Shown in pieces: positions 52,550 through 61,981 of a DNA stretch of 64,000 nucleotides; position 1 is the stretch's first letter; every line of letters begins with the position of its first letter. The notes under the pieces were generated by a model. That model worked only from the letters and a program-made list of their open reading frames with translations, did not search any database and was not told where the DNA came from. Source of the stretch: an uncultured Erythrobacter sp. GTDB taxonomy: Bacteria; Pseudomonadota; Alphaproteobacteria; Sphingomonadales; Sphingomonadaceae. The stretch is from assembly GCA_947502815.1 (NCBI GenBank), contig CANNBH010000001.1:1832818-1896817 (forward strand), given 5' to 3'. Position numbers and translations under genes: made by a program.

Positions 52550-55500
52550 TTAGAAGTCGAACCGCGCAAGGAAAGTGAACCTGCGATCGTTGCGGAAGGC
52601 GGACCGTGTGATCCGGGTTCCATCAAAATCGATCACCTGACTGGTCACCGTTACTTCGTCGAGCAAGTTCACGCCTTGCACGCCAAGCTTCAAGTAGTCA
52701 GTGACCGAGAAGAAAATCGAAGCATCAAGCTGCCCGGAGTCTTCTTGCCAGATCGGAGAATACGGGAAGATGTCATCGCGCGCGGTGATCAGGAATTCCG
52801 ATCGCCAATTGTACGCGGCGCGCATCGAAAGCGGCCCTTTCTCATAGAAGATCGTCGCATTGACTGTATGCTCAGAAATTCCTTGAAGCGGTTGCAACGC
52901 TGAGAACAAGCCTTGGTCTACATCGAGGTTGGTGTTTCTGAATTCACCGCCGTCAACATAGGTGTATGTGCCCGCAAAACCCAATCCGCTCAGCGGTCCT
53001 GGTAGGAAATCATAGGTTTGCTGATAGCCAATCTCCAGACCCTTTAGCGTCCCGTCCAGATTGTTGGCAGCGCGGCGAACTTCGGTTTCAGCCGAGGCAC
53101 CATCAGGCGCGGTAAAGGTTACGATCGGCAGCGACGTGTTCACGATGCCGCTGATGTCCTTCATGAACGCAGAAACCGTCAAAGAACCGACATCAGCGAA
53201 ATACCATTCCGCCGAAAGGTCATAGTTCCACGATTCCACGGGGCGCAGATCGCGGTTGCCCGTTTCAAGCACGAACAAAGGCCCGGTTTCGAGAATTCCG
53301 CCCGATGCCAAGGCATTGGTGTTGTCGGCAATGGAGCCGCCGGAACGATAAAGGCGCGGATCGGGACGTGAAATCCCTTTGGATACCGCGCCGCGGAACA
53401 ACAGGCCGCCGCCTACGTCCAATTTGACATTGAAACTTGGCAGCCAGTTTTCAAAGACAACATCATCGCTGAGATCAACGACTTGATCGGAGAACGCTGC
53501 GACAAATTCCGCCTGCCTTCCGGCCGAAAGGCTGCAATAGCCCGGCACCGTTTGCCCCGGAGCGACAAAACCGCAAGACGCCTGCAATTCCGCCACAGTC
53601 AGCACGCCATCGGCGTTGCCTGCGGGGCCATTGTCGATGCTGTCTACCCGTGGGAAACCAAGGAGACCCTCGGTTTTGAACGTGGTTTCGACATAACGCA
53701 GGCCAATGTTGCCTTCGAGAATCCAACCATTGTCGAAATCGAGCCCATAATCGACCCGGCCATAGGCGGCTTTGGTGCTTTCAATTTCGGTCGAAACTTC
53801 GCCAGAGCAGAACGGATCGCAGCCAGCGCGACCCTGAACACCAAAGAACGGGTTCGGGGTTTGCGAAAATTCATTGATTTCGGCCGCTTGCGCGGCAGAC
53901 ACGCCGGACAGATAATCGTCTAGCAGATTGTCACTGCCAAAGAAGAAGGCCGAGCCGCCGGGCAACGGTGTTGGCGCATTTCCGCGTTGGAAGTTGTCGC
54001 CAAACGGGCTGCGGAATTGCGAGAATGCCGGGAAGTCATCGACATAGGCGCCGCCCGCGATCGCAAATTCTTGACCGGGCAGACCGGTAAAGAAACGGCC
54101 CGGCTCAAAACCACCTGTTGCGGCACAACCGGGTCCTGCATTCCAAGGTGCGCAACCCGCACGGCCAGCCCAAGGCGCGGAAAGATTGCCCCATGTGCTG
54201 AAATCGGTGTCGCGCGTCGTGCGCTCACGATCGGACCAACGCGCACCGAAACGGGCGCTCTTAAAGAAGCCCTCGTCGCTGATGTCGTATTCCGCATCGA
54301 TCCGGTACGATTCCAGATCACCATCATTTTGCTGAACGCTGTCGAGCAGGAACCAGTAATAGGTGTTTTCGCCAGACGAGAAATAATCGCTCGGCGCGCC
54401 GGCCGGGGCGAGGAATTCCACCTGAGGGGTTTCCCCTGTGAGATCGAGGCTGACATCGGCCCAGCTGTTCATCGCGCCGATCACCGAATTTTGGCGAAGA
54501 TTGGAATCGGTCTGTTGCGCTTCGAAATTGAGGCGCAAGCGGTCGGTCACCTCCCAATCAATATCGATCGAGAAATCTTGCGTTGTCGAAAACGTTTCGC
54601 GTTGGAAGCGCAAAGCCTCAAGCGGGATACCGCCACGCCCAAATGGGTTGGCATAGGCATCGCCAATGCGCTGGCTCAAAACGCCGCGTTGGAAGACGCC
54701 GTTTTCATCAAATTCCCACGTGCTACCCGCTGCTTCAACAGGGAAGAGCCCGTCATCATTGACCTGCGAAATGATCGCGGATTCATCGGTAAAGAACGAT
54801 GTTTCTGCACGTAGCCATTCAAAGGTGACCAGAAAGTCCCGGTTTGGGCTTTCATATTGGACCACCGCCGAAAACGCCTCACGGTCGCGCTCCAGATCGG
54901 TTGTGCGGATGCCTGCGCCTTTGGGCACCACGACAGACCCTGCTGGCGGGAAGTTTGATGCGTCAAAGTTCTGTTGTTCGGTAAACCCGCCATCCACAAC
55001 TTGCAGCGCCCGCAAACAGCCGCCGTCCAGCGTGTCAGCGCGGTAGCAAGGATCGGCGACTTGCGATGCATCGGTGCGGCTGACGAGCTCAGAACGGGCG
55101 TAGCCGAATTGAATGCCGACAGAACCGGCCTCATCGCTTTCAAATGTGGTCGAACCCAGGAATGAAAATCCGGTTGAAAATTCTTCAGCCAAATCGCCGA
55201 TATTGCCTTCAATCGTGCCGGAAATCCGTGTGCCGGGCGTATCAAGCGGCTTGCGCGTCACCAGATTGACCGTGCCAGCGATGCTGCCATCGATCATATC
55301 GGCTGTGACGTTCTTATACACCTCAACGCGGCCAAGCAGTTCTGGCGAGATATCGTTGAAGCTCAGCACCCGCCCGCCGGTCGCGGAGAAAATATCGCGG
55401 CCATTGGTTTCGGAACGAACAAAGGGAAGACCGCGAATAATAACGCCGGTGCCTTCGACTGAGAAACGGTCAGGATCGGTGGTCTTTTCAAACCGGCCAA

Positions 55501-55807
55501 TATTGACGCCGGGAATACGTTGAAGCGTTTCAGCAACCGAACGATCAGGCAGCGCACCGATATCTTCCGCAGTGACTGCATCGACAAATGTGTCGGAGTC
55601 GCGCTTGATATTTTGAGCGTTCTCTAGAGCTGCACGAAATCCGGTGACGAGGATCTCATTGCTTTCTTCAGCAACCTCGGACGGAGTCTCGTCTGCATCA
55701 ACATCCTGAGCAAAAGCTGGTGTTGCAACAGCCATCGAGATCGCCAGCCCCGATGCCGTAGTCAATGCGAAAATGCGCCGCGAAGGCGCAATACGAGCCG
55801 TTTTCAT
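52550..55807 (-). CDS. TonB-dependent outer-membrane receptor for carbohydrates
   Basis: 1085 residues with a signal peptide (MKTARIAPSRR, a hydrophobic stretch, then AFAQ). The plug domain shows SEVAEESNEILVTGFRAAL (TonB-box-like region), DAVTAEDIGALPDRSVAETL and IPGVNIGR. The barrel ends with RITRSAFRNDRRFTFLARFDF, ending in the C-terminal Phe of outer-membrane barrels. The TonB family form with VTGFRAALENAQNIKRDSD is typical of receptors for plant or algal polysaccharides in Xanthomonas, Caulobacter and sphingomonads. It should bring in beta-glucan oligomers for GH16 and GH3. GGGAG lies upstream. A near-consensus LacI-type site is found in the intergenic region. Confidence 0.93.
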   Translation of the reverse strand: MKTARIAPSRRIFALTTASGLAISMAVATPAFAQDVDADETPSEVAEESNEILVTGFRAALENAQNIKRDSDTFVDAVTAEDIGALPDRSVAETLQRIPGVNIGRFEKTTDPDRFSVEGTGVIIRGLPFVRSETNGRDIFSATGGRVLSFNDISPELLGRVEVYKNVTADMIDGSIAGTVNLVTRKPLDTPGTRISGTIEGNIGDLAEEFSTGFSFLGSTTFESDEAGSVGIQFGYARSELVSRTDASQVADPCYRADTLDGGCLRALQVVDGGFTEQQNFDASNFPPAGSVVVPKGAGIRTTDLERDREAFSAVVQYESPNRDFLVTFEWLRAETSFFTDESAIISQVNDDGLFPVEAAGSTWEFDENGVFQRGVLSQRIGDAYANPFGRGGIPLEALRFQRETFSTTQDFSIDIDWEVTDRLRLNFEAQQTDSNLRQNSVIGAMNSWADVSLDLTGETPQVEFLAPAGAPSDYFSSGENTYYWFLLDSVQQNDGDLESYRIDAEYDISDEGFFKSARFGARWSDRERTTRDTDFSTWGNLSAPWAGRAGCAPWNAGPGCAATGGFEPGRFFTGLPGQEFAIAGGAYVDDFPAFSQFRSPFGDNFQRGNAPTPLPGGSAFFFGSDNLLDDYLSGVSAAQAAEINEFSQTPNPFFGVQGRAGCDPFCSGEVSTEIESTKAAYGRVDYGLDFDNGWILEGNIGLRYVETTFKTEGLLGFPRVDSIDNGPAGNADGVLTVAELQASCGFVAPGQTVPGYCSLSAGRQAEFVAAFSDQVVDLSDDVVFENWLPSFNVKLDVGGGLLFRGAVSKGISRPDPRLYRSGGSIADNTNALASGGILETGPLFVLETGNRDLRPVESWNYDLSAEWYFADVGSLTVSAFMKDISGIVNTSLPIVTFTAPDGASAETEVRRAANNLDGTLKGLEIGYQQTYDFLPGPLSGLGFAGTYTYVDGGEFRNTNLDVDQGLFSALQPLQGISEHTVNATIFYEKGPLSMRAAYNWRSEFLITARDDIFPYSPIWQEDSGQLDASIFFSVTDYLKLGVQGVNLLDEVTVTSQVIDFDGTRITRSAFRNDRRFTFLARFDF

Positions 55808-55881
55808 GATCCTAAATTCTCCCAATAGCCCCACGGTGATTTTCCCCTCACCTCTCGACTTACCGATTGTCTAGCGCATTT

Positions 55882-55895
55882 TGTTAGCGTTCACA
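55882..55895. promoter_or_regulatory. Candidate LacI-family operator before the TonB receptor gene
   Basis: TGTTAGCGTTCACA fits TGNNANCGNTNNCA and agrees with the site at 57703 in 12 of 14 positions. It lies 75 bases upstream of the receptor start in a 238-base gap shared with the divergent halogenase-like gene, so it could control both. Confidence 0.6.
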
Positions 55896-56045
55896 ACCCT
55901 TGCAATATTTTCTTCACAATTCGGTGTGGAATCGCCATCATAGCGTCTAAGCAATAGCAACCGCGCGCGGGATTGCCCGCTTAGAACGTGTTGCAAACCT
56001 TGCCCGAAAAACGGGCAAACGTCCGCGAGAGGGGCAGAGGAAATT

Positions 56046-57551
56046 ATGGCGATTGAACGGATAATCATCGTAGGCGGCGGCACAGCGGGTTGGATGGCGG
56101 CGGCTGCGATGTCGCGGCTTAAAGTCGGACGGAAGCTCGACATCACTTTGATCGAATCGGAACAGATCGGCACAGTTGGCGTGGGCGAAGCGACCATCCC
56201 TCCCTTCGTTGGCTTTAACGATTTGCTGGGCATCAACGAAGCCGAAATGCTCGCATCGGTTCAGGGCACTTTCAAATTGGGCATCCAGTTTGAAAATTGG
56301 GGCAACATTGGCGACAGCTATATTCACCCCTTTGGCGCGTACGGATATGCGATGGGCGGGATCGGGTTCCACCATGTCTGGCACAAAATATCGCAGGCCG
56401 GCGACAACCGCCCGCTTCAGGTTTTCAACCTGGAAACCATGGCCGCCTATTTTGGAAAGTTCGCGCGCACGCAGGACTATGAACGCGATGATTTGCCGCC
56501 GATCAATTACGCCTATCATTTGGATGCGGGGAAATACGCTGGTTTCCTGCGCAAATTGGCCGAAACACGCGGCGTCGTGCGGCAAGAAGGCAAAGTCGAT
56601 GACGTGCAGCTGGATGCCGAAACGGGCTTTGTCACATCCGTAAAGCTTGACGATGGTCAGGAACTAAACGGCGATCTGTTTATCGATTGCTCCGGTTTTC
56701 GCGGGCTGCTTATCGAACAGGCGCTGGAAACAGGGTATGAGGATTGGACGCAGTGGTTGCCGTGCAACCGCGCGGTCGCTTTGCCCTGCAAACGCGATGA
56801 TGGCAGCCCGCCCCCTCCCTTTACCCGCGCCACCGCGCACCGTGCCGGCTGGCAATGGCAGGTCCCTCTGCAACATCGCAACGGCAATGGTCATGTCTAT
56901 TGCAGCGAGTTCATGGAGGACGAAGAGGCGCGTGATATTCTGGTCGGAAACATTGCGGGCAAACCGCAGGCCGATCCCAACTTCCTGCGCTTTACCACGG
57001 GGCGGCGGAAGAAATTCTGGAACAAGAATGTGGTGGCCCTTGGTCTTTCTGCGGGTTTTATGGAGCCGCTGGAATCGACCTCTATCCACCTGATCAACAC
57101 CGGGATTGATAAGTTCCTCTCGCTGCTTTCACTCGATGGAATAACCCAGGCACAGCAGGACACATTCAACCGCCTCTCAGGGCGCGAATACGCGCGGATC
57201 CGCGATTTCCTGGTGCTGCATTACAACGCAACATCGCGCAACGATTCCGGTTTTTGGAACTATGTGCGCACAATGGATGTGCCCGACACGCTCACTGAAA
57301 AGATCGAGATCTTCAAAGCGAACGGCCAGATTTTCCGCGAAGAAGATGAACTGTTCACTGACACAAGCTGGGCCGCGGTGATGATGGGCCAAGGTATCAC
57401 GATGGGCAATCACAACCCCATGGCGGAATCGTTGGAGGGGCCCAAGACGCGCAAAGAGATCGATGAAATGGAGCAATCGATCCGGTTCCTTGTCCAGCAT
57501 ATGCCGGAACATGGGGAATATGTTTCGCGCTATTGCCCGGCCCCAACCTAG
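56046..57551 (+). CDS. Flavin-dependent tryptophan-halogenase-like protein
   Basis: 501 residues. FAD motif IIIVGGGTAGWMAAAAMSRL (GxGxxG) at the start; VGVGEATIPPF follows. Lys77 in VQGTFKLGIQFENW aligns with the catalytic Lys79 of PrnA/RebH, and Glu343 in MEPLESTSIHL aligns with PrnA Glu346, so catalytic residues are present. The halogenase motif WxWxIP appears as WQWQVP. In this bacterial group such proteins are often found beside TonB receptors of sugar loci, where the real substrate is unknown and halogenation has not been shown. It is divergent from the receptor gene. Confidence 0.88.
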   Translation: MAIERIIIVGGGTAGWMAAAAMSRLKVGRKLDITLIESEQIGTVGVGEATIPPFVGFNDLLGINEAEMLASVQGTFKLGIQFENWGNIGDSYIHPFGAYGYAMGGIGFHHVWHKISQAGDNRPLQVFNLETMAAYFGKFARTQDYERDDLPPINYAYHLDAGKYAGFLRKLAETRGVVRQEGKVDDVQLDAETGFVTSVKLDDGQELNGDLFIDCSGFRGLLIEQALETGYEDWTQWLPCNRAVALPCKRDDGSPPPPFTRATAHRAGWQWQVPLQHRNGNGHVYCSEFMEDEEARDILVGNIAGKPQADPNFLRFTTGRRKKFWNKNVVALGLSAGFMEPLESTSIHLINTGIDKFLSLLSLDGITQAQQDTFNRLSGREYARIRDFLVLHYNATSRNDSGFWNYVRTMDVPDTLTEKIEIFKANGQIFREEDELFTDTSWAAVMMGQGITMGNHNPMAESLEGPKTRKEIDEMEQSIRFLVQHMPEHGEYVSRYCPAPT

Positions 57552-57702
57552 CAGGGCCTAACGCGACCTAAGGGCCCCTAAGAGCGACCAAGCGGATGCT
57601 CGCTGCGCCTGCCGAAACCATTGGTATTGGACCATGTTTCGCCATTCCCGAACAATTACGAGACAGCCGCGTTCAACGGGGTCGCGCAATTGCATACCAC
57701 AA

Positions 57703-57716
57703 TGATAACGTTCACA
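57703..57716. promoter_or_regulatory. Candidate LacI-family operator before the duplicated-domain protein
   Basis: TGATAACGTTCACA fits the LacI/GalR pattern TGNNANCGNTNNCA and shares the 11-mer TGATAACGTTC with the site before GH3. It lies 51 bases upstream of the ATG at 57767 in the 215-base gap after the halogenase-like gene, so the secreted protein has its own regulated promoter. Confidence 0.7.
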
Positions 57717-57766
57717 CACTGACCAACAATTTCAATGAGAAACTATTGAAGACCTGGAGGGGAACA

Positions 57767-58909
57767 ATGAAAATCACACGCGCAAAATCGATTGCAGCAG
57801 CGGCCAGCATTTTGGCCCTTGCGGGTTTGGCTCCGCAAAACGGCGCCGCACAAGACAACGCTCAACTTGAAGCGCTTGATGAACAATTGCCGGGTGACCT
57901 TGTGAATGATCCATCGCGGATCGATTGGCAGTCCTACGGCGCTGACCTCGACGCATCATCTGTGGTCGATGCCAGTATCCCCGGCGGCGGTGCGGCGCGG
58001 CGGTTTGAAATTAAGCGCGCGGCAGAATTCATCTACACCGCTGGCACCAACGTCCCGCTGACCAAATCCGTCAATCGCGGCGATACGGTCACTGTCGGCT
58101 TTTACGCCCGAACTTTGGAAGCTGACACCGATGATGGCAAAGGCGTTTTGCGCGTCCGTTTTCAACGCAATGTCGAACCGTATCCCGGCTTTGGCGAAGA
58201 AACCCTGTCAATCGGCCGTGATTGGGAATGGTACGAAGTCAGCGCCCCGGCAGAGCAGCGTCTGCGTTCGACCGATGGTATTGTCGCGGTACAATTTGGC
58301 CGCACGCGTCAGACGATCGAGATCGGACAAGCCATCGTGGTCACAGGCGCACAGTCCATTGCGGGAACCGGCCCGGTCACCGTGGCGGCGGCGTCTTTTG
58401 ACATTCCAGAATTGGAAATGCCAAGCAGCCTTGAGGGCACAGGCACGCTGATCAACAATCCCAGCCAATCCTTTTGGAAGTTTGGCGGATCTGTCGGCTC
58501 CTATGAAACCCGCGAAGAGCGCGAGATTTGGATGATGCAGGCAACCCGTTTTGCCATCGCGCAAGAGGGAACGCAGCTCACCGATCTGGCCGCGACAGTG
58601 CCGATCAATCAAGCGATCACCGAAGGCGACGATTTGGTCATTGCCATTGCGGCCCGCACAGTCAGCGCGTCAACCGAAGATGGCCGCGCGGTTGCCGCAT
58701 CGCGCATTCAAGGCACCCTGCCCCCGTTTGAGAGCTTTGCTGCAAACCGGTTCAGTGTTGGTCCCGATTGGCAGTTGATCAAGATCGCCACCAAAGCACC
58801 GCGCAATTACAGCCCCGGCGGCGCCGAATTGGAACTGTATTTTGGCGGGACTCAGCAGGAAATCGATCTGGGCCCGGTGTATGTCTTTAAGGTTGATCCC
58901 GAGCAATAG
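57767..58909 (+). CDS. Secreted protein with two tandem CBM-like domains
   Basis: 380 residues with a signal peptide (about 1-29, cleavage near AAQ-DN). Two homologous domains follow, about 44-194 and 227-376. Matching pairs: LVNDPS (45-50) with LINNPS (228-233); GDTVTVGFYARTLEADTDDG (105-124) with GDDLVIAIAARTVSASTEDG (287-306); SIGRDWEWYEVSA (148-160) with SVGPDWQLIKIAT (330-342); VQFGRTRQTIEIGQ (175-188) with LYFGGTQQEIDLG (357-369). The beta-sandwich pattern resembles carbohydrate-binding modules of the CBM4/9 type, but no catalytic domain is seen. A good GGAGGGG lies before the ATG. It probably binds the polysaccharide in the periplasm or at the surface. The function is inference from the locus. 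Confidence 0.75.
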   Translation: MKITRAKSIAAAASILALAGLAPQNGAAQDNAQLEALDEQLPGDLVNDPSRIDWQSYGADLDASSVVDASIPGGGAARRFEIKRAAEFIYTAGTNVPLTKSVNRGDTVTVGFYARTLEADTDDGKGVLRVRFQRNVEPYPGFGEETLSIGRDWEWYEVSAPAEQRLRSTDGIVAVQFGRTRQTIEIGQAIVVTGAQSIAGTGPVTVAAASFDIPELEMPSSLEGTGTLINNPSQSFWKFGGSVGSYETREEREIWMMQATRFAIAQEGTQLTDLAATVPINQAITEGDDLVIAIAARTVSASTEDGRAVAASRIQGTLPPFESFAANRFSVGPDWQLIKIATKAPRNYSPGGAELELYFGGTQQEIDLGPVYVFKVDPEQ

Positions 58910-59005
58910 GTGGAAAAGCGCAGCGATGCGAGGTAAGGGCAGCGCCTCTTTGGAGAGCCTCCACGCGCTTGCGAGCGGCGACAAATTGCGGCACCGCTAT
59001 CCCTT

Positions 59006-59779
59006 ATGAACATCTTCGATTTATCGGGCCGCGTTGCGGTCATCACAGGCGGCAACGGCGGCCTTGGGCTGGGAATGGCGCGGGGGCTGATCAAAGCGGG
59101 CGCGAACGTCGCGATCTGGGCTCGAAACGGGGCGAAGAATGATGCTGCGGTTAAGGAGCTGAGCGAATTGGGCGGCGGCAAAGCCATCGCCCTGGCGTGT
59201 GACGTGGCCCATGATGATCAGGTCGCAGCCGCGATGGAGGCCACGCTCAAAGCCTTTGGCCGGGTCGATACCGCCTTTGCCAATGCCGGGATTTCGGGGG
59301 CCGGAACGCGTATTCCGGACATGACCAGCGAAGGGTGGGACGCAACGATGGCAATCAACGCGCGCGGCCCTGCCCTCGTTTACAAATACGCCTCAAGCCA
59401 CATGATTGAGCGCGCCGAAAACGGCGATCCGGGCGGCAAATTGATTGTCACATCGTCTGGCCAATCGATTATGGGCGTCAACAAAAGCTCCGATTATGCC
59501 GCGTCAAAGGCGGCGGTAAACGGATTAACCCGTGGCGCGGCGTTTGAATTGGCCCGGTATCAGATCACCGCCAACGCCTTGTTGTTTGGCTTTTACGAGA
59601 CAGACATTACCGCGAAAGCTAACCCCAAATTCGCCGAATGGATGGCGAAACGCATTCCCCTTGGCCGTGCTGGTGATCACGAAGGGTTGGAGGGGCTGGC
59701 GGTCTTTTTCGCATCGCCGCACAGCAATTACATCACCGGGCAATCTCTGCCGGTTGATGGCGGTCTTTGCATCAGCTGA
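59006..59779 (+). CDS. Short-chain dehydrogenase/reductase
   Basis: 257 residues. NAD(P)-binding GGNGGLGLG, the NAG motif in FANAGISGAG, the catalytic Ser in TSSGQS and the Tyr-Lys pair YAASK (SDYAASKAAVNGL), ending with GQSLPVDGGLCIS. It is a classical SDR that could oxidise a sugar or alcohol (glucose/gluconate type) or reduce a ketone. It starts 96 bases after the duplicated-domain protein on the same strand and might be part of that transcription unit, though no evidence beyond position. Confidence 0.9.
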   Translation: MNIFDLSGRVAVITGGNGGLGLGMARGLIKAGANVAIWARNGAKNDAAVKELSELGGGKAIALACDVAHDDQVAAAMEATLKAFGRVDTAFANAGISGAGTRIPDMTSEGWDATMAINARGPALVYKYASSHMIERAENGDPGGKLIVTSSGQSIMGVNKSSDYAASKAAVNGLTRGAAFELARYQITANALLFGFYETDITAKANPKFAEWMAKRIPLGRAGDHEGLEGLAVFFASPHSNYITGQSLPVDGGLCIS

Positions 59780-59848
59780 CCGTTGCGGAACGCCCACTGC
59801 GCTGGGCCGTTACCTGACCAAACCCGCGCATCAAGGATCACCCCCAGC

Positions 59849-61240
59849 TTGACCGACGACACCCCTGACTTCGAAAATACCCCTGCCGATCGCTCTCACG
59901 ATAAAAGGCGTGAGAAAGCTGTGCCATCAGGGCGCTTGGCGCGCTTTGGCACATTCGGACGTCTTGTTGGCGGGGTTGCTGGCGGTATGGCAGCAGAGGG
60001 CGCGCGGCGGCTGACCAGCGGACAGTCAATATCTGCGCGCGACCTGATCCTGACCCCCGGCAATGTCCAACGCATGACCGACCGTCTCGCCCATTTGCGC
60101 GGTGCGGCGATGAAAATGGGCCAGATGATTAGCCTGGATTCCGGTGACTTCTTACCGCCAGAGCTGGCAAAAATCCTTGCCTCCCTGCGCGATCAAGCGA
60201 ATTTCATGCCGACCAAGCAATTGGATCAGGTTTTGAAGGCGGAATGGGGCAATGATTGGCGCAAACAGTTCAAATGGTTCAACCCGCGTCCCATCGCCGC
60301 GGCGTCTATCGGGCAAGTGCACAAGGCGTTGACCCGTGATGGTCAGGAACTGGCGATCAAAGTGCAATATCCCGGCGTTGCCAAAAGCATCGACAGCGAT
60401 GTCGACAATGTGATGACGCTGCTCAAACTGTCCGGTTTTGCCCCGCCTGAATTGGAAGTCGACAAACTGCTCGCCGCAGCAAAGAAACAACTCCACGAAG
60501 AAGCCGACTACCAGCGTGAGGGCGAGCAGATGGCTCTGTTCAAAGAGCGATTGGCAGGCGTGGACGGTTTCGTAGTGCCCACGCTGCACCAAGGCCTCAC
60601 GCGCGGATCGATCCTTGCGATGAGTTTCGAAGAAGGTGTCAGCATTGAAGAATTGGAACACGAAACAGCCGAGCGCCGCGATGCAGTCATGAGCCGTTTG
60701 ATGCGGCTGGTGGCGCGCGAATTGTTCGATTTTGGCGTGATGCAGACGGACCCCAACTTCGCCAATTTCCGCTATCGCCGGGAAACCGGCGAAATCGTGT
60801 TGCTGGATTTCGGAGCCTGCCGCGCAGTCGATCCCGAGGTTGCTAACAATTACCGAACGATGCTCAACGCGGGGCTAAGCGGCGAACGCGAGGCTGTTTT
60901 GAATTCCGCAATTCAAGCCGGTTTCATGGCTCCCATTGTAGCGGAGAAATATCCTGATCGGGTCAACCGGATGATCGACATCATCCTTGGCGAAATGAGC
61001 GAGGATGCACCGTTCGATTTTGGCGACCGCGCGTTTGTGCCGCTGCTGCGCGATGAAGGCATGGCCATCGCCAAGGACAAGGAAACATGGGCCCTTCCCC
61101 CGGTTGAAACGCTGTTCGTTCAACGCAAAGTCAGCGGCACCGCGCTGCTGGGAGCGCGGCTGAAGGCGAAGATCAATGTGCGGCGCATTGTCGAGGAAGT
61201 GCTCGAAAGCACACAAACAAGAGATCAGAAATCAACTTAG
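59849..61240 (+). CDS. ABC1/UbiB-family atypical kinase
   Basis: 463 residues from a TTG at 59849. The ABC1 features are visible: HLRGAAMKMGQMISLDSGDFLPPEL (KxGQ motif), the Ala-rich loop AAASIGQVHKA replacing the usual Gly-rich loop, ELAIKVQYPGV with the ATP Lys, the EADYQREGEQM ExD motif, QTDPNFANFRY and the LLDFGACRAV metal loop. UbiB/COQ8-like proteins bind ATP and support ubiquinone biosynthesis. AAGGATCA lies about 11 bases upstream of the TTG. The open frame reaches 59783 with no better start. No ubi genes are near. Confidence 0.88.
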   Translation: MTDDTPDFENTPADRSHDKRREKAVPSGRLARFGTFGRLVGGVAGGMAAEGARRLTSGQSISARDLILTPGNVQRMTDRLAHLRGAAMKMGQMISLDSGDFLPPELAKILASLRDQANFMPTKQLDQVLKAEWGNDWRKQFKWFNPRPIAAASIGQVHKALTRDGQELAIKVQYPGVAKSIDSDVDNVMTLLKLSGFAPPELEVDKLLAAAKKQLHEEADYQREGEQMALFKERLAGVDGFVVPTLHQGLTRGSILAMSFEEGVSIEELEHETAERRDAVMSRLMRLVARELFDFGVMQTDPNFANFRYRRETGEIVLLDFGACRAVDPEVANNYRTMLNAGLSGEREAVLNSAIQAGFMAPIVAEKYPDRVNRMIDIILGEMSEDAPFDFGDRAFVPLLRDEGMAIAKDKETWALPPVETLFVQRKVSGTALLGARLKAKINVRRIVEEVLESTQTRDQKST

Positions 61241-61246
61241 ATGGGT

Positions 61247-61981
61247 TTATCCACCCAACACCCAAACCGGAGTATTTGGATCGTTGCCATTCGAATTCTG
61301 CCTATCAATCGTTTCCTTGATCAGGGCTTCTTTAGTGTACTTTTGAAATACCCGGTCCTCATTTAGACCAAGGATCTCATCGAAGCGCTCAATGGTTCCA
61401 TCGGGAAGTAGGTAAGATGCGGTTATACGAAGAAACAAAGTTCTTTTTTTAAAATTTTCTTTAGGTCCAGCCAGCCTAAGCGTTTCAGTTTGATCGGGAT
61501 ACAATGAAGTACCTGCCATCATGTCTGGTGAATTTTCCTTTTCCAGTACGAATGGGCTTGGATCATAAGAAACCACCACCTCCTTTGTGAAGCCATGAGC
61601 TGGCATTCGCCCAATGTTCTTGAATGGTATATCAATGAAGCCATCATCTCGATAAACCGCCTTGGCAACGTACAGCCAGGGGCGCTGCGCCCTTTCAGTC
61701 AATTCATTCTGCTTAAGCATCGCTTCGTTGGCAACAGTGGTCTGTTTCACGGCCTTTCTAGTTTCGATCAGTGTGTCTCGAAGAAACCAAACACCAATTG
61801 TGGTGACGAACAAGCTAATGGTCGCGACAACTCCCATAACACCCGACCAAAATACTAGATCTTGCTGTGCAACTAAGACGGCGGCGGAGACATTCCGAGA
61901 CGCAACATCTAGAGTTTGGACAAGGTCAAAAGAATGCTGCACCCTAGCGTTCTGCCTTTCCTTCAATCCAACGATCCACAT
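61247..61981 (-). CDS. AT-rich hypothetical protein with one membrane segment
   Basis: 244 residues from ATG 61981; the true start may be the GTG at 61939, four bases past the DUF885 stop, with AAGGAAAGG nearby. One transmembrane helix (FWSGVMGVVATISLFVTTIGVWFL) is followed by a coiled segment and a soluble domain (AQRPWLYVAKAVYRDDGFID, then IPFKNIGRMPAHGF). Such RPW...KNIGRMPA patterns occur in uncharacterised membrane proteins of proteobacteria. Two 60-base lines I counted (61261 and 61321) have 45 and 42 percent G+C, well below the surrounding genes, suggesting recent acquisition. No family function is known. Confidence 0.65.
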   Translation of the reverse strand: MWIVGLKERQNARVQHSFDLVQTLDVASRNVSAAVLVAQQDLVFWSGVMGVVATISLFVTTIGVWFLRDTLIETRKAVKQTTVANEAMLKQNELTERAQRPWLYVAKAVYRDDGFIDIPFKNIGRMPAHGFTKEVVVSYDPSPFVLEKENSPDMMAGTSLYPDQTETLRLAGPKENFKKRTLFLRITASYLLPDGTIERFDEILGLNEDRVFQKYTKEALIKETIDRQNSNGNDPNTPVWVLGG

